DNA of 14,007 bases from Methanosphaera sp. rholeuAM74. Its GTDB lineage: Archaea > Methanobacteriota > Methanobacteria > Methanobacteriales > Methanobacteriaceae. A model generated the notes under the pieces. That model saw only the letters and a program-made list of their open reading frames with translations. It had not been told where the DNA came from and searched no databases. The stretch is taken from contig MUZZ01000074.1 in assembly GCA_003266075.1 (NCBI GenBank), positions 1 through 14,007 of the forward strand. The letters are read 5' to 3'. The first letter of the stretch is position 1, and each line of letters begins with the position of its first letter. Shown one piece after another: positions 6,318 through 12,645 of this stretch. Made by a program: the position numbers and the translations under genes.

Positions 6318-7367
6318 TTATATTAATTCATATTTTGTGGTTCTCTGCTGGGGAATCCTGTCAATATCATAGATTAATTGTTTTATCTTTTCTACGGGTA
6401 GATAGCCCCCATAACCTCCACCTGCAGCCGTGGAGATTTTGTCTTCCACCATTGTACCTCCGATGTCATTGGCTCCACAGTTTAATGCGATTTGCGTCAT
6501 TTTGAATCCTAATTTAACCCATGACACTTGGATGTTAGGTATGACTTGACCGAAGATTATCCTTGATATGGCATGCATCATTAAATCCTCAACTCCCGTC
6601 GCACCATTTGAAATCCTGCCAATTTCATTGTTTTTACTAAGAAACGACATAGGCACAAATTCCGTGAATCCACCGGTTTCTTCCTGCAGTTTTTTCAGTA
6701 AGAATAGATGTTCTATTCTATCTTCCCATGATTCCACGCTACCATACATGATAGTGGATGTTGTTTGTATGCCCATCCCATGTGCTTCTTTAACTATTCG
6801 AAGCCAGTCATATGTTGATACCTTTCTTGGACATATTATTTGACGTATATCATCAACCAGTATTTCAGCTGATGCCCCCGTCATTGTATCCATCCCAGCA
6901 TCCTTTAACTGTTCTAGTGCCTGGCTTGTTGGGATACCTGAATTGAGTGATGCTTGATACACTTCTGCCGGCGATAGTGCGTGTAGACATATGTCATGAT
7001 TATCTTTTATGTATTTGATTAGGTCACAGTAGTAATCTATGTCCATCTCTTCTGTTATTCCCCCAAACAAGCATATTTCCGTGACCCCTATTTCTTCTGC
7101 ATCTGTGATACTTCGTGATATTTCCTCGTTAGTCATCATATAGTTTTCATGATTTCTGAATGAGCAGAACTTACATCCAATCATACAGTGGTCGGTTATA
7201 TCTATTGTCTTATTTACCACGTAGGTTACCTTGTCACCTATTATTGTTTGTCTTAGTTTATCTGCAGTATCGAAGACTTCGAATTTGTTTGTGTTATATA
7301 GTAATTCTAATGCATCTTCCTTTGTGATGTTATTATCCAATGATTTATCATATATTTTGTCCAACAT
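6318..7367 (-). CDS. cofH: CofH-like radical SAM enzyme (FO synthase subunit 2 paralogue)
   Basis: A 349-residue radical SAM enzyme with the iron-sulfur motif Cys61-x3-Cys65-x2-Cys68 (CMIGCKFC). Other family segments: LFGGITEEMDIDYY (100-113), LHALSPAEV (128-136), GASAEIL (164-170), ICPRKVSTYDWL (178-189) and GANDIGGTMVEDKISTAAG (298-316). CofH couples the tyrosine-derived fragment to 5-amino-6-ribitylaminouracil, the first half of FO synthesis for coenzyme F420. The ICPRK and GGTMxED segments favour CofH over the menaquinone enzyme MqnC. Some positions differ from typical CofH: MTGASAEIL where LPGTAAEIL is usual, and MYGSVE where MYGHxE is usual. It may therefore be a divergent second copy. 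No ribosome binding site precedes the ATG, and a TATA-like element sits about 27 bases upstream, which suggests a leaderless transcript. Confidence 0.85.
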   Translation of the reverse strand: MLDKIYDKSLDNNITKEDALELLYNTNKFEVFDTADKLRQTIIGDKVTYVVNKTIDITDHCMIGCKFCSFRNHENYMMTNEEISRSITDAEEIGVTEICLFGGITEEMDIDYYCDLIKYIKDNHDICLHALSPAEVYQASLNSGIPTSQALEQLKDAGMDTMTGASAEILVDDIRQIICPRKVSTYDWLRIVKEAHGMGIQTTSTIMYGSVESWEDRIEHLFLLKKLQEETGGFTEFVPMSFLSKNNEIGRISNGATGVEDLMMHAISRIIFGQVIPNIQVSWVKLGFKMTQIALNCGANDIGGTMVEDKISTAAGGGYGGYLPVEKIKQLIYDIDRIPQQRTTKYELI

Positions 7368-7378
7368 AATTATTCACA

Positions 7379-7420
7379 AATACGTTTCGCTATATAATTA
7401 TTTCTGTCAAAAAACGTATT
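7379..7420 (-). promoter_or_regulatory. cofH promoter bracketed by a perfect 9-bp inverted repeat
   Basis: AATACGTTT at 7379-7387 is the exact reverse complement of AAACGTATT at 7412-7420; the centre-to-centre distance is 33 bases, about three helical turns. Between them, on the minus strand, is ATTATATAG (about 7389-7398), a TATA box whose expected start site falls at or next to the cofH ATG (7367). A repressor binding both arms would cover the promoter. The function is inferred from geometry only. Confidence 0.4.
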
Positions 7421-7526
7421 AATATCTTATCTTAAACAACAACAGACTATGATTTGCTAAATTCTGATTTATATGAATGCTTCAATGAAATAAAAATAAT
7501 ACTTTGTCAAAAGATAAGTTCTAATA

Positions 7527-7546
7527 ATACTTAGTATCATATAATA
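7527..7546 (+). promoter_or_regulatory. Putative promoter of the phosphoesterase gene with a small palindrome
   Basis: ATACT-T-AGTAT at 7527-7537 is a perfect 5-bp palindrome directly followed by CATATAATA (7538-7546), a TATA-like element about 27 bases before position 7570. The gene's ATG is at 7573, so the leader would be only a few bases. AGTATC recurs at 7533 and 7548. The TATA call is reasonable; the palindrome may be chance. Confidence 0.35.
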
Positions 7547-7572
7547 GAGTATCGAAAAAAATAATAGGATTT

Positions 7573-8676
7573 ATGTTAGTTGGTGTTTTAATGAGTTATA
7601 GGACTAGGAGGATTTTGTTTAGCTCCCCATTATTTATGATTTACGAGTTCTTCTTGTTAGGGTACTTGTTATCCTTCTTTGGCTATGTCGATAGCTTGTA
7701 CTTATTAGTCGTTGTGATTTGTTTGGAAGTTGTCCATGTTGTTCCAATGTTTTTTGAATCAAGAAAGTCTACTGTGGTTGGCAGATTTCTATGCACATGT
7801 TATGGTGTGTGGGAGTGGTTTCTATTAATGATTACGATATTAATGAGTATAGTCTATGTCACATCACTTTTTGTCATTGTGGACAAAAACATGATTTTAA
7901 TTGGATTATCCATCATAGCATTGATTGGTGTTTATGCTTTTATCAACGCTCGTAGAATTGTAGTTAGAAAGCGAGTATTATCGTTTCCTAATTTAAGTAG
8001 AAGTTACTCTATTCTACATTTATCTGATGTACATTTCGGTAGTTTGTGCCATGAATGGAGCATGTCTAAACTTAGGTATAAGATTGTTGAATTGGAGGAT
8101 GAGTGTGACTTGATCATTATTTCTGGTGATTTGGCTGATGGTTCTTGTATAGTGTGTGAGGATGATTTTATGGCGTTTAAGGATTTGAGTGTTCCTGTTG
8201 TGTTCACATCAGGTAACCATGACTACTATCCAGGCATCAAATCTGTACATAGGGCTTGCCGTAGTGCTGATATGATTGTACTGGAGAATGATAGCTTCCA
8301 ATATGATGATTTGAATATCTACGGTTTAAGCTATAGTTTTGGGGATATTGATATGCCTAGTGATGATGACTTAAAAAATATAATTGAAGGTGATATGGTC
8401 AACATTGTAAATTATCATGTTCCCCATGGATGGGATGTGTTATGTGATGTTGGCTTTAATCTTCAGTTGTCTGGTCATACCCATGGTGGTCAGTTCTATC
8501 CTGTGACGTGGCTTTCTAATTTGTTGTTTGAGGGTCATGGTATGGGTTTGTTTAGAAAAAGAGTTGATGAGAATTATAAGTACTTACATGTAACTTGTGG
8601 TGTTGGTTGTATGGATGTTCCCATGAGGTGGGGTACAAAAGCTGAGATTGTGTTGTTGAAGCTTGAAAATGAGTAG
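7573..8676 (+). CDS. Membrane-anchored calcineurin-like metallophosphoesterase
   Basis: A 367-residue protein with an N-terminal membrane region and a C-terminal phosphoesterase domain. Hydrophobic segments lie near residues 18-36, 41-61, 78-103 and 107-125, followed by a basic stretch (RRIVVRKR, 127-134). The catalytic domain (about 145-363) has all five metallophosphoesterase motifs: SDVHFG (Asp152, His154), SGDLADG (Asp186), GNHDYY (Asn215, His216), YHVPHG (His282) and GHTHGGQ (His302, His304). This arrangement resembles the YkuE/YaeI branch of bacteria, some of which act on lipid-linked or nucleotide-sugar substrates; the substrate here is unknown. The basic end of the last helix suggests a cytoplasmic catalytic domain. 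ATG 7573 was chosen with TAGGA just upstream; ATG 7591 is an alternative. Codons end largely in T or G, opposite to atwA on the same strand. Confidence 0.88.
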   Translation: MLVGVLMSYRTRRILFSSPLFMIYEFFLLGYLLSFFGYVDSLYLLVVVICLEVVHVVPMFFESRKSTVVGRFLCTCYGVWEWFLLMITILMSIVYVTSLFVIVDKNMILIGLSIIALIGVYAFINARRIVVRKRVLSFPNLSRSYSILHLSDVHFGSLCHEWSMSKLRYKIVELEDECDLIIISGDLADGSCIVCEDDFMAFKDLSVPVVFTSGNHDYYPGIKSVHRACRSADMIVLENDSFQYDDLNIYGLSYSFGDIDMPSDDDLKNIIEGDMVNIVNYHVPHGWDVLCDVGFNLQLSGHTHGGQFYPVTWLSNLLFEGHGMGLFRKRVDENYKYLHVTCGVGCMDVPMRWGTKAEIVLLKLENE

Positions 8677-8715
8677 TTAAACATGGAAAAAAAGGGTGTT
8701 TTAATTGTGAGGGGG

Positions 8716-8988
8716 TTATTGTGGAAAGTGGATTTTCCATAGGTAGTATAGTTCTTCTACCTTATCCTGTTTTTTTGAACGTTTTTTAGATTTCTTTTTT
8801 AGTGTTGATTCTTCTCCGAACCATTTGTGTCCTGTATCGTCTAAGAATTTTGCTATACCTTCATCATAGTATCTTGTACCTATTGTGTAACATTCTGCCT
8901 CGTTACGAATGTATATTATTCCACCACCTTTTTCTTCCATTACATCGGTGATATTTAATAAAACATCATAATATTCTTTTGCTACCAT
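8716..8988 (-). CDS. Small basic protein of unknown function
   Basis: A 90-residue protein with a good ribosome binding site (GGAGGA about eight bases before the ATG), which makes it a likely real gene. Residues 1-55 look like a compact mixed alpha/beta fold (MVAKEYYDVLLNITDVMEE, then GGGIIYIRN and ECYTIGTRYYDEGIAKFL). A very basic linker follows (64-73, KKKSKKRSKK), then a short amphipathic end, VEELYYLWKIHFP. There are no metal motifs, signal peptide or membrane helix. The lysine-rich patch could bind nucleic acid or an anionic partner, but this is a guess. It converges on the phosphoesterase gene with 39 bases between stops and appears to be transcribed alone. I do not recognise a family. 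Confidence 0.7.
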   Translation of the reverse strand: MVAKEYYDVLLNITDVMEEKGGGIIYIRNEAECYTIGTRYYDEGIAKFLDDTGHKWFGEESTLKKKSKKRSKKQDKVEELYYLWKIHFPQ

Positions 8989-9127
8989 GTAGTGTCCTCC
9001 ATAATCGTCATTAGTATAATTTAAAGATTTATTTAACGTTAGTGTTTTGAAAGTTAATGTTAGTTGGTAAATCTTTGTTCAATATTGTTAGTATTTATAT
9101 CTCTTGTCATATATTAATTTAGTGTTT

Positions 9128-9583
9128 TCAGCAGTCTTCAAGATAATCATCTGAAAAATTGGTGTTTTTAATCTTGCGTATTATTTTACAGGAGCTGTCC
9201 AAATCTGATTGCTTGTATTTCTCTATTTTAACCACTTCAACATCTAATCCTTCATTTAAAAGTGTTTCATGTAGTTTTCCTGTGTCGAAGTCCTGATCTG
9301 GTCCTATTGCTATTATGTCTGGTTTTATCATGTGGACTATTTTTAGTGGGTCTCCATCATATCCCATGTATGCTTCATCCACGACTTTCAGCATTGATAT
9401 TATTTCTAGTCGTTGTTGTTGACTCATTATGGGTATTTTCTTGTTTTTTTTCACAGTATTATCTGTTGCCACCACCACAGCTAGTGTTGTGTTGATTCCA
9501 CCGAGTTTTCTGGCTTCTTGTAGGTAGTATAGGTGTCCTGTGTGTAGTATGTCGAATGTTCCCGTTGCCATTACTTTAGCCAT
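9128..9583 (-). CDS. ribL: FAD synthetase, archaeal RibL type (FMN adenylyltransferase)
   Basis: A 151-residue nucleotidyltransferase of the cytidylyltransferase-like fold. The nucleotide-binding HxGH motif is His14-Thr-Gly-His17, within GTFDILHTGH; MSQQQRLEIISMLKVVDEA (53-71) and KPDIIAIGPDQDFD (87-100) are the other conserved parts. RibL transfers AMP from ATP to FMN to make FAD and is unrelated to bacterial RibF. Characterised RibL depends on two conserved cysteines near the C-terminus; Cys132 and the terminal Cys151 fit. The length is normal. It follows hisA by three bases, with a CAGGGAT ribosome binding site overlapping the end of hisA, so the pair is translationally linked. A related cytidylyltransferase with another alcohol substrate is the main alternative. 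Confidence 0.87.
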   Translation of the reverse strand: MAKVMATGTFDILHTGHLYYLQEARKLGGINTTLAVVVATDNTVKKNKKIPIMSQQQRLEIISMLKVVDEAYMGYDGDPLKIVHMIKPDIIAIGPDQDFDTGKLHETLLNEGLDVEVVKIEKYKQSDLDSSCKIIRKIKNTNFSDDYLEDC

Positions 9584-9586
9584 ATT

Positions 9587-10300
9587 CTATCCCTGATATT
9601 TTAGTGCTTGCTTGAAGTCAAGTTTTTTTGTGTATAATGCTGAACCTATTACCACGTATGGAGTGTTTATGCCTGATAATATTTCTAAGTCATTTGTACT
9701 TGTTATTCCACCAGAGTATATTACTGGTATTGAAGTGTTTTCTATTAAATCCTTTACTGGTTGGAGGTTAATGCCATTTTGTAATCCTTCTACGTCTACG
9801 TTGGTGTACAGTATTAGTCCTGCCCCTTTCTGTTGAAATTCCTGTGCATATTCGAGTGGCGTCTTGTCTGTGGTTTTTGTCCATCCATGGGTCAGTACCT
9901 TGTTGTCCTTGCTGTCTAATGATACGCAAATCCTCTCTGATCCATACTTGGTGGATAGTTCTTCTATGGTGTCTGGGTTGTCTATTGCCATTGTTCCTAT
10001 TATGACCGTGGTTATACCAGCTTCGAGTAGTTTTTCTGCATCGGCTATGCTTCTTATTCCACCACCCATCTGGGTCGGAATATCAATACTTTCCACTATT
10101 TCTTCTACTATGTGGATGTTTTCTCCACTTCCTAATGCTCCGTCCAGGTCTACTATGTGTAATCGTTTTGCACCCAGTTGTTGCCACTTTTTGGCTACTT
10201 TTGCTGGGTTGTCTATGATTACCTGTTCTGATCCTGGTTTTCCCTGTACTAGTTGTACACATTTTCCATCCTTTATATCTACGGCTGGTATTATAATCAT
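9587..10300 (-). CDS. hisA: ProFAR isomerase HisA
   Basis: A 237-residue TIM-barrel enzyme (phosphoribosylformimino-5-aminoimidazole carboxamide ribotide isomerase), the fourth step of histidine synthesis. It starts with the family signature MIIIPAVDIKDGKCVQL, with catalytic Asp8; the second catalytic aspartate is Asp129 in VSLDSKDNKV. The phosphate-binding loops are GGGIRS (79-84) and SGGIT (196-200), followed by VVIGSALY (217-224). The first-half GKPGSEQVI loop is HisA-like, which separates it from HisF. The length is standard and no key residue is missing. The ribosome binding site is weak (AGGT about 15 bases upstream), but the start is fixed by conservation. ribL follows in the same transcript, and no other his gene is nearby. 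Codons mostly end in A or C. Confidence 0.95.
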   Translation of the reverse strand: MIIIPAVDIKDGKCVQLVQGKPGSEQVIIDNPAKVAKKWQQLGAKRLHIVDLDGALGSGENIHIVEEIVESIDIPTQMGGGIRSIADAEKLLEAGITTVIIGTMAIDNPDTIEELSTKYGSERICVSLDSKDNKVLTHGWTKTTDKTPLEYAQEFQQKGAGLILYTNVDVEGLQNGINLQPVKDLIENTSIPVIYSGGITSTNDLEILSGINTPYVVIGSALYTKKLDFKQALKYQG

Positions 10301-10330
10301 ATTACTTCAACTACCTATGTTATTGTCTTA

Positions 10331-10368
10331 CTATTAACTTTTGTTTATCATATTTAATGCTATTAACT
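10331..10368. repeat. Direct repeat of CTATTAACT flanking the hisA TATA box
   Basis: CTATTAACT occurs at 10331-10339 and again at 10360-10368, 29 bases apart. Between the copies, on the minus strand, is GCATTAAATATG (complement of 10349-10360), a TATA-like element suitably placed for hisA. Such spacing could suit an operator for the divergent hisA-truA region. In AT-rich DNA a 9-bp repeat may be chance. Confidence 0.3.
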
Positions 10369-10445
10369 ATGACTAGTATTATAGGTTTAATATATCTTCT
10401 TATATTATGATATACATATATATCCTATAAAGGAATTAAATTTAG

Positions 10446-11276
10446 TTGCGTATGAAAATGAGAAGAGTGGCTTTGAAGATTGCTTACATTGGCAGTGCTT
10501 TCCATGGTTATCAAAGACAACCAAATTACAGGACTGTGGAGGGTGAATTACTCCATGTGTTCAATGAAACAGGTATAATCGAGGATACATGGAAGGCTCA
10601 TTATTCTGTTGCTGGAAGAACAGATAAGGGAGTTCATTCTACTGGTAACGTCATATCATTTATTACCGATAAGGACATATACCTTGACCAGATTAATGGC
10701 TTGTTGCCTGATGATATTAAGATTATTGGTGAAGCTCGTGTTCCATATGGTTTCAAGGTCAGGTTTCCATTGAATAGAACTTACACCTACGTCCAGCCGA
10801 TAAACCCGTTTATGGGTGAAGTTGACGTTGACAGTATTAGGGATGCCTTGGGCTACTTTGTGGGTGAGCATAACTATAGGAACTTCTCTAAGAGGAACGA
10901 AAAAAATCCTATACGTGAAATCTATGATGTTAGCCTGGAATGTGACAACAACCTATTAATATTCAAGGTTAAGGGTAAGAGCTTCCTATGGAATATGGTG
11001 CGTAAAATGGTTTCTGCCCTGATGCTTATCGGCTACGGAAAATATGAGCCAGAGGTTATCAAACGCTTACTTGAACCTGTTGACCTGAGACGTGAGATAA
11101 GGTTACGGCCTGTAGCCAGTAACGGATTAATTCTTAGCAGTATGCAGTACAAAGACATACAGTTCAAAGAGAATGCTTGGGGAAAGGCTAAGATTTATGA
11201 GAACTTGGAGAAGATGTTTATCCTACAACAACAGGATATGTATACTAACTGTGTACTTAGGGATATTCTAGAATAA
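10446..11276 (+). CDS. truA: tRNA pseudouridine synthase TruA family
   Basis: A 276-residue enzyme that converts uridines of the tRNA anticodon arm (38-40 in the family) to pseudouridine. Motifs: LKIAYIGSAFHGYQRQP (10-26), catalytic Asp60 in VAGRTDKGVHS (55-65), RTYTY (111-115) and KGKSFLWNMVRKMV (176-189). The length is normal. The start is uncertain: the frame opens with TTG at 10446, 11 bases after AGGA (10431-10434), while ATG codons follow at 10452 and 10458. All three leave the conserved region intact. A TATA-rich stretch lies at about 10400-10424. wecB follows after 34 bases, so truA probably leads a truA-wecB-wecC transcript. T/G-ending codons are frequent. Confidence 0.92.
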   Translation: MRMKMRRVALKIAYIGSAFHGYQRQPNYRTVEGELLHVFNETGIIEDTWKAHYSVAGRTDKGVHSTGNVISFITDKDIYLDQINGLLPDDIKIIGEARVPYGFKVRFPLNRTYTYVQPINPFMGEVDVDSIRDALGYFVGEHNYRNFSKRNEKNPIREIYDVSLECDNNLLIFKVKGKSFLWNMVRKMVSALMLIGYGKYEPEVIKRLLEPVDLRREIRLRPVASNGLILSSMQYKDIQFKENAWGKAKIYENLEKMFILQQQDMYTNCVLRDILE

Positions 11277-11310
11277 AGGACAATTAATTAACATTTGGTG
11301 GTTATAGATT

Positions 11311-12624
11311 ATGAAGATTGCAGTTGTGTTAGGTACTAGACCAGAAATTATTAAGATGGCACCAGTCATATCCCACATATTAGAACAGGAGGATGAATGT
11401 CTGATAATACATACTGGTCAGCACTATGATACCCAAATGAGCAGACAATTCTTCATTGACCTAGACTTACCTATACCTGACTATAATATTGGAATTGGCT
11501 CTAAAAGTGCCCTTAAACAGATTAGTATCATCATTGATGAACTCGAGGACATCCTTGAAAGTGAATGTGTTGACATCGTCCTCGTACAGGGTGACACAAA
11601 CACAGTGCTTGCCGGGGCTGTTGCATCCAACAAGCTCAAAATCCCTGTAGGACACGTTGAGTCTGGTCTCAGGTCATTTGATAAGGATATGCCAGAGGAA
11701 ATTAACAGGATACTGGCTGATGACTCGTCCATGTTGTACTTTGTGCCGACAAATGAAACGGGCATCAATCTCCTCAACGAGGCTGTAGACCATGACAGGA
11801 TATACGTTACTGGTAATACCATAGTAGATGCATGTAACAGGCATAAAGAAATAGCTCTCAAGAAGAGTAAACTAAAAGATGAATTACTATTTGACGACTA
11901 CATTGCATTGACCATGCATAGGGCAGAAAATGTGGATGACAATCAGAGATTAAGCCAGATAGTTGACGCAATACTTGACTTGGAATATAACATCGTATTT
12001 CCAGTACACCCACATACAAAAAAGTCATTAGTTGATGCAGGCTTATATGAATCACTGGTTGAGGCTGAAAACATACAAATTACCAAGCCACTAGGATACC
12101 TTGACTTCTTATACCTATTATGTGGAAGCAGAGTCATATTAACTGACTCTGGTGGAGTGCAGGAGGAGGCTGTGACACTAAACATCCCATGTGTAACGCT
12201 AAGATACAGTACTGAGCGTCCAGAAACCGTTAGTTGTGGAGCAAACATACTTGCAGGCAGTACGAGTGTGGAGATAAAGAAAAATATCACACGAATCCTT
12301 GAAGATGAAATTGTATATGAGGGTATGTCTAATGCCGTTAACCCATATGGTGATGGTGAAAGTTCCAAGAAGATATATGATGTTATTAAAAGCTACCATG
12401 ATAGAGGATTGCTTAGAATAAGAAAGCTAAATGATATAACAAGGTTTAATGGATACCACTTATACAGTATCAGTAGTGATGTTACAGTAGGTGAGTATGA
12501 AAAGACTAACAGAAACTCGACAATACAACAGGTTTTCAATAGTGATGGTGAAAGTGAATTCATCACAGATGACTTAGAACTAAAGAATAAGACTATAATC
12601 GTTAAGGAATTTGAGGTAAATTAA
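11311..12624 (+). CDS. wecB: UDP-N-acetylglucosamine 2-epimerase (non-hydrolysing) with C-terminal extension
   Basis: Residues 1-362 form a GT-B-fold epimerase that interconverts UDP-GlcNAc and UDP-ManNAc. Signatures: VLGTRPEIIKMAP (6-18, Arg10), HTGQHYD (34-40), VQGDTNTV (92-99, Asp95), HVESGLRS (115-122, Glu117), DMPEEINR (126-133), TMHRAENVD (201-209, His203), PVHPHT (231-236) and LTDSGGVQEEA (277-287). Typical members end near residue 360-380; this one continues to 437. The extra 75 residues have alternating hydrophobic, beta-like segments with VTVGEYEK, a DGES turn and LELKNKTIIVKEFE, faintly like an RCK_C/TrkA-C module. TGGTGG lies about ten bases before the ATG. wecC follows after 21 bases and uses the product. 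One stretch (11581-11640) is 53 percent GC, high for the window. Confidence 0.94.
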   Translation: MKIAVVLGTRPEIIKMAPVISHILEQEDECLIIHTGQHYDTQMSRQFFIDLDLPIPDYNIGIGSKSALKQISIIIDELEDILESECVDIVLVQGDTNTVLAGAVASNKLKIPVGHVESGLRSFDKDMPEEINRILADDSSMLYFVPTNETGINLLNEAVDHDRIYVTGNTIVDACNRHKEIALKKSKLKDELLFDDYIALTMHRAENVDDNQRLSQIVDAILDLEYNIVFPVHPHTKKSLVDAGLYESLVEAENIQITKPLGYLDFLYLLCGSRVILTDSGGVQEEAVTLNIPCVTLRYSTERPETVSCGANILAGSTSVEIKKNITRILEDEIVYEGMSNAVNPYGDGESSKKIYDVIKSYHDRGLLRIRKLNDITRFNGYHLYSISSDVTVGEYEKTNRNSTIQQVFNSDGESEFITDDLELKNKTIIVKEFEVN

Positions 12625-12645
12625 AAATAATAGGGGCATATCAAC

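Noticed and set aside
6300..6330. TATTTGAAA element as an origin recognition box
   Set aside because: It matches only part of the TTGAAA-type euryarchaeal box and occurs singly; an origin normally shows several copies. TTGAAA strings also appear at other unrelated places in the window.
7405..7512. TGTCAAAA occurring twice exactly 100 bases apart
   Set aside because: An 8-base string in low-GC sequence, with no symmetry or placement relative to a promoter.
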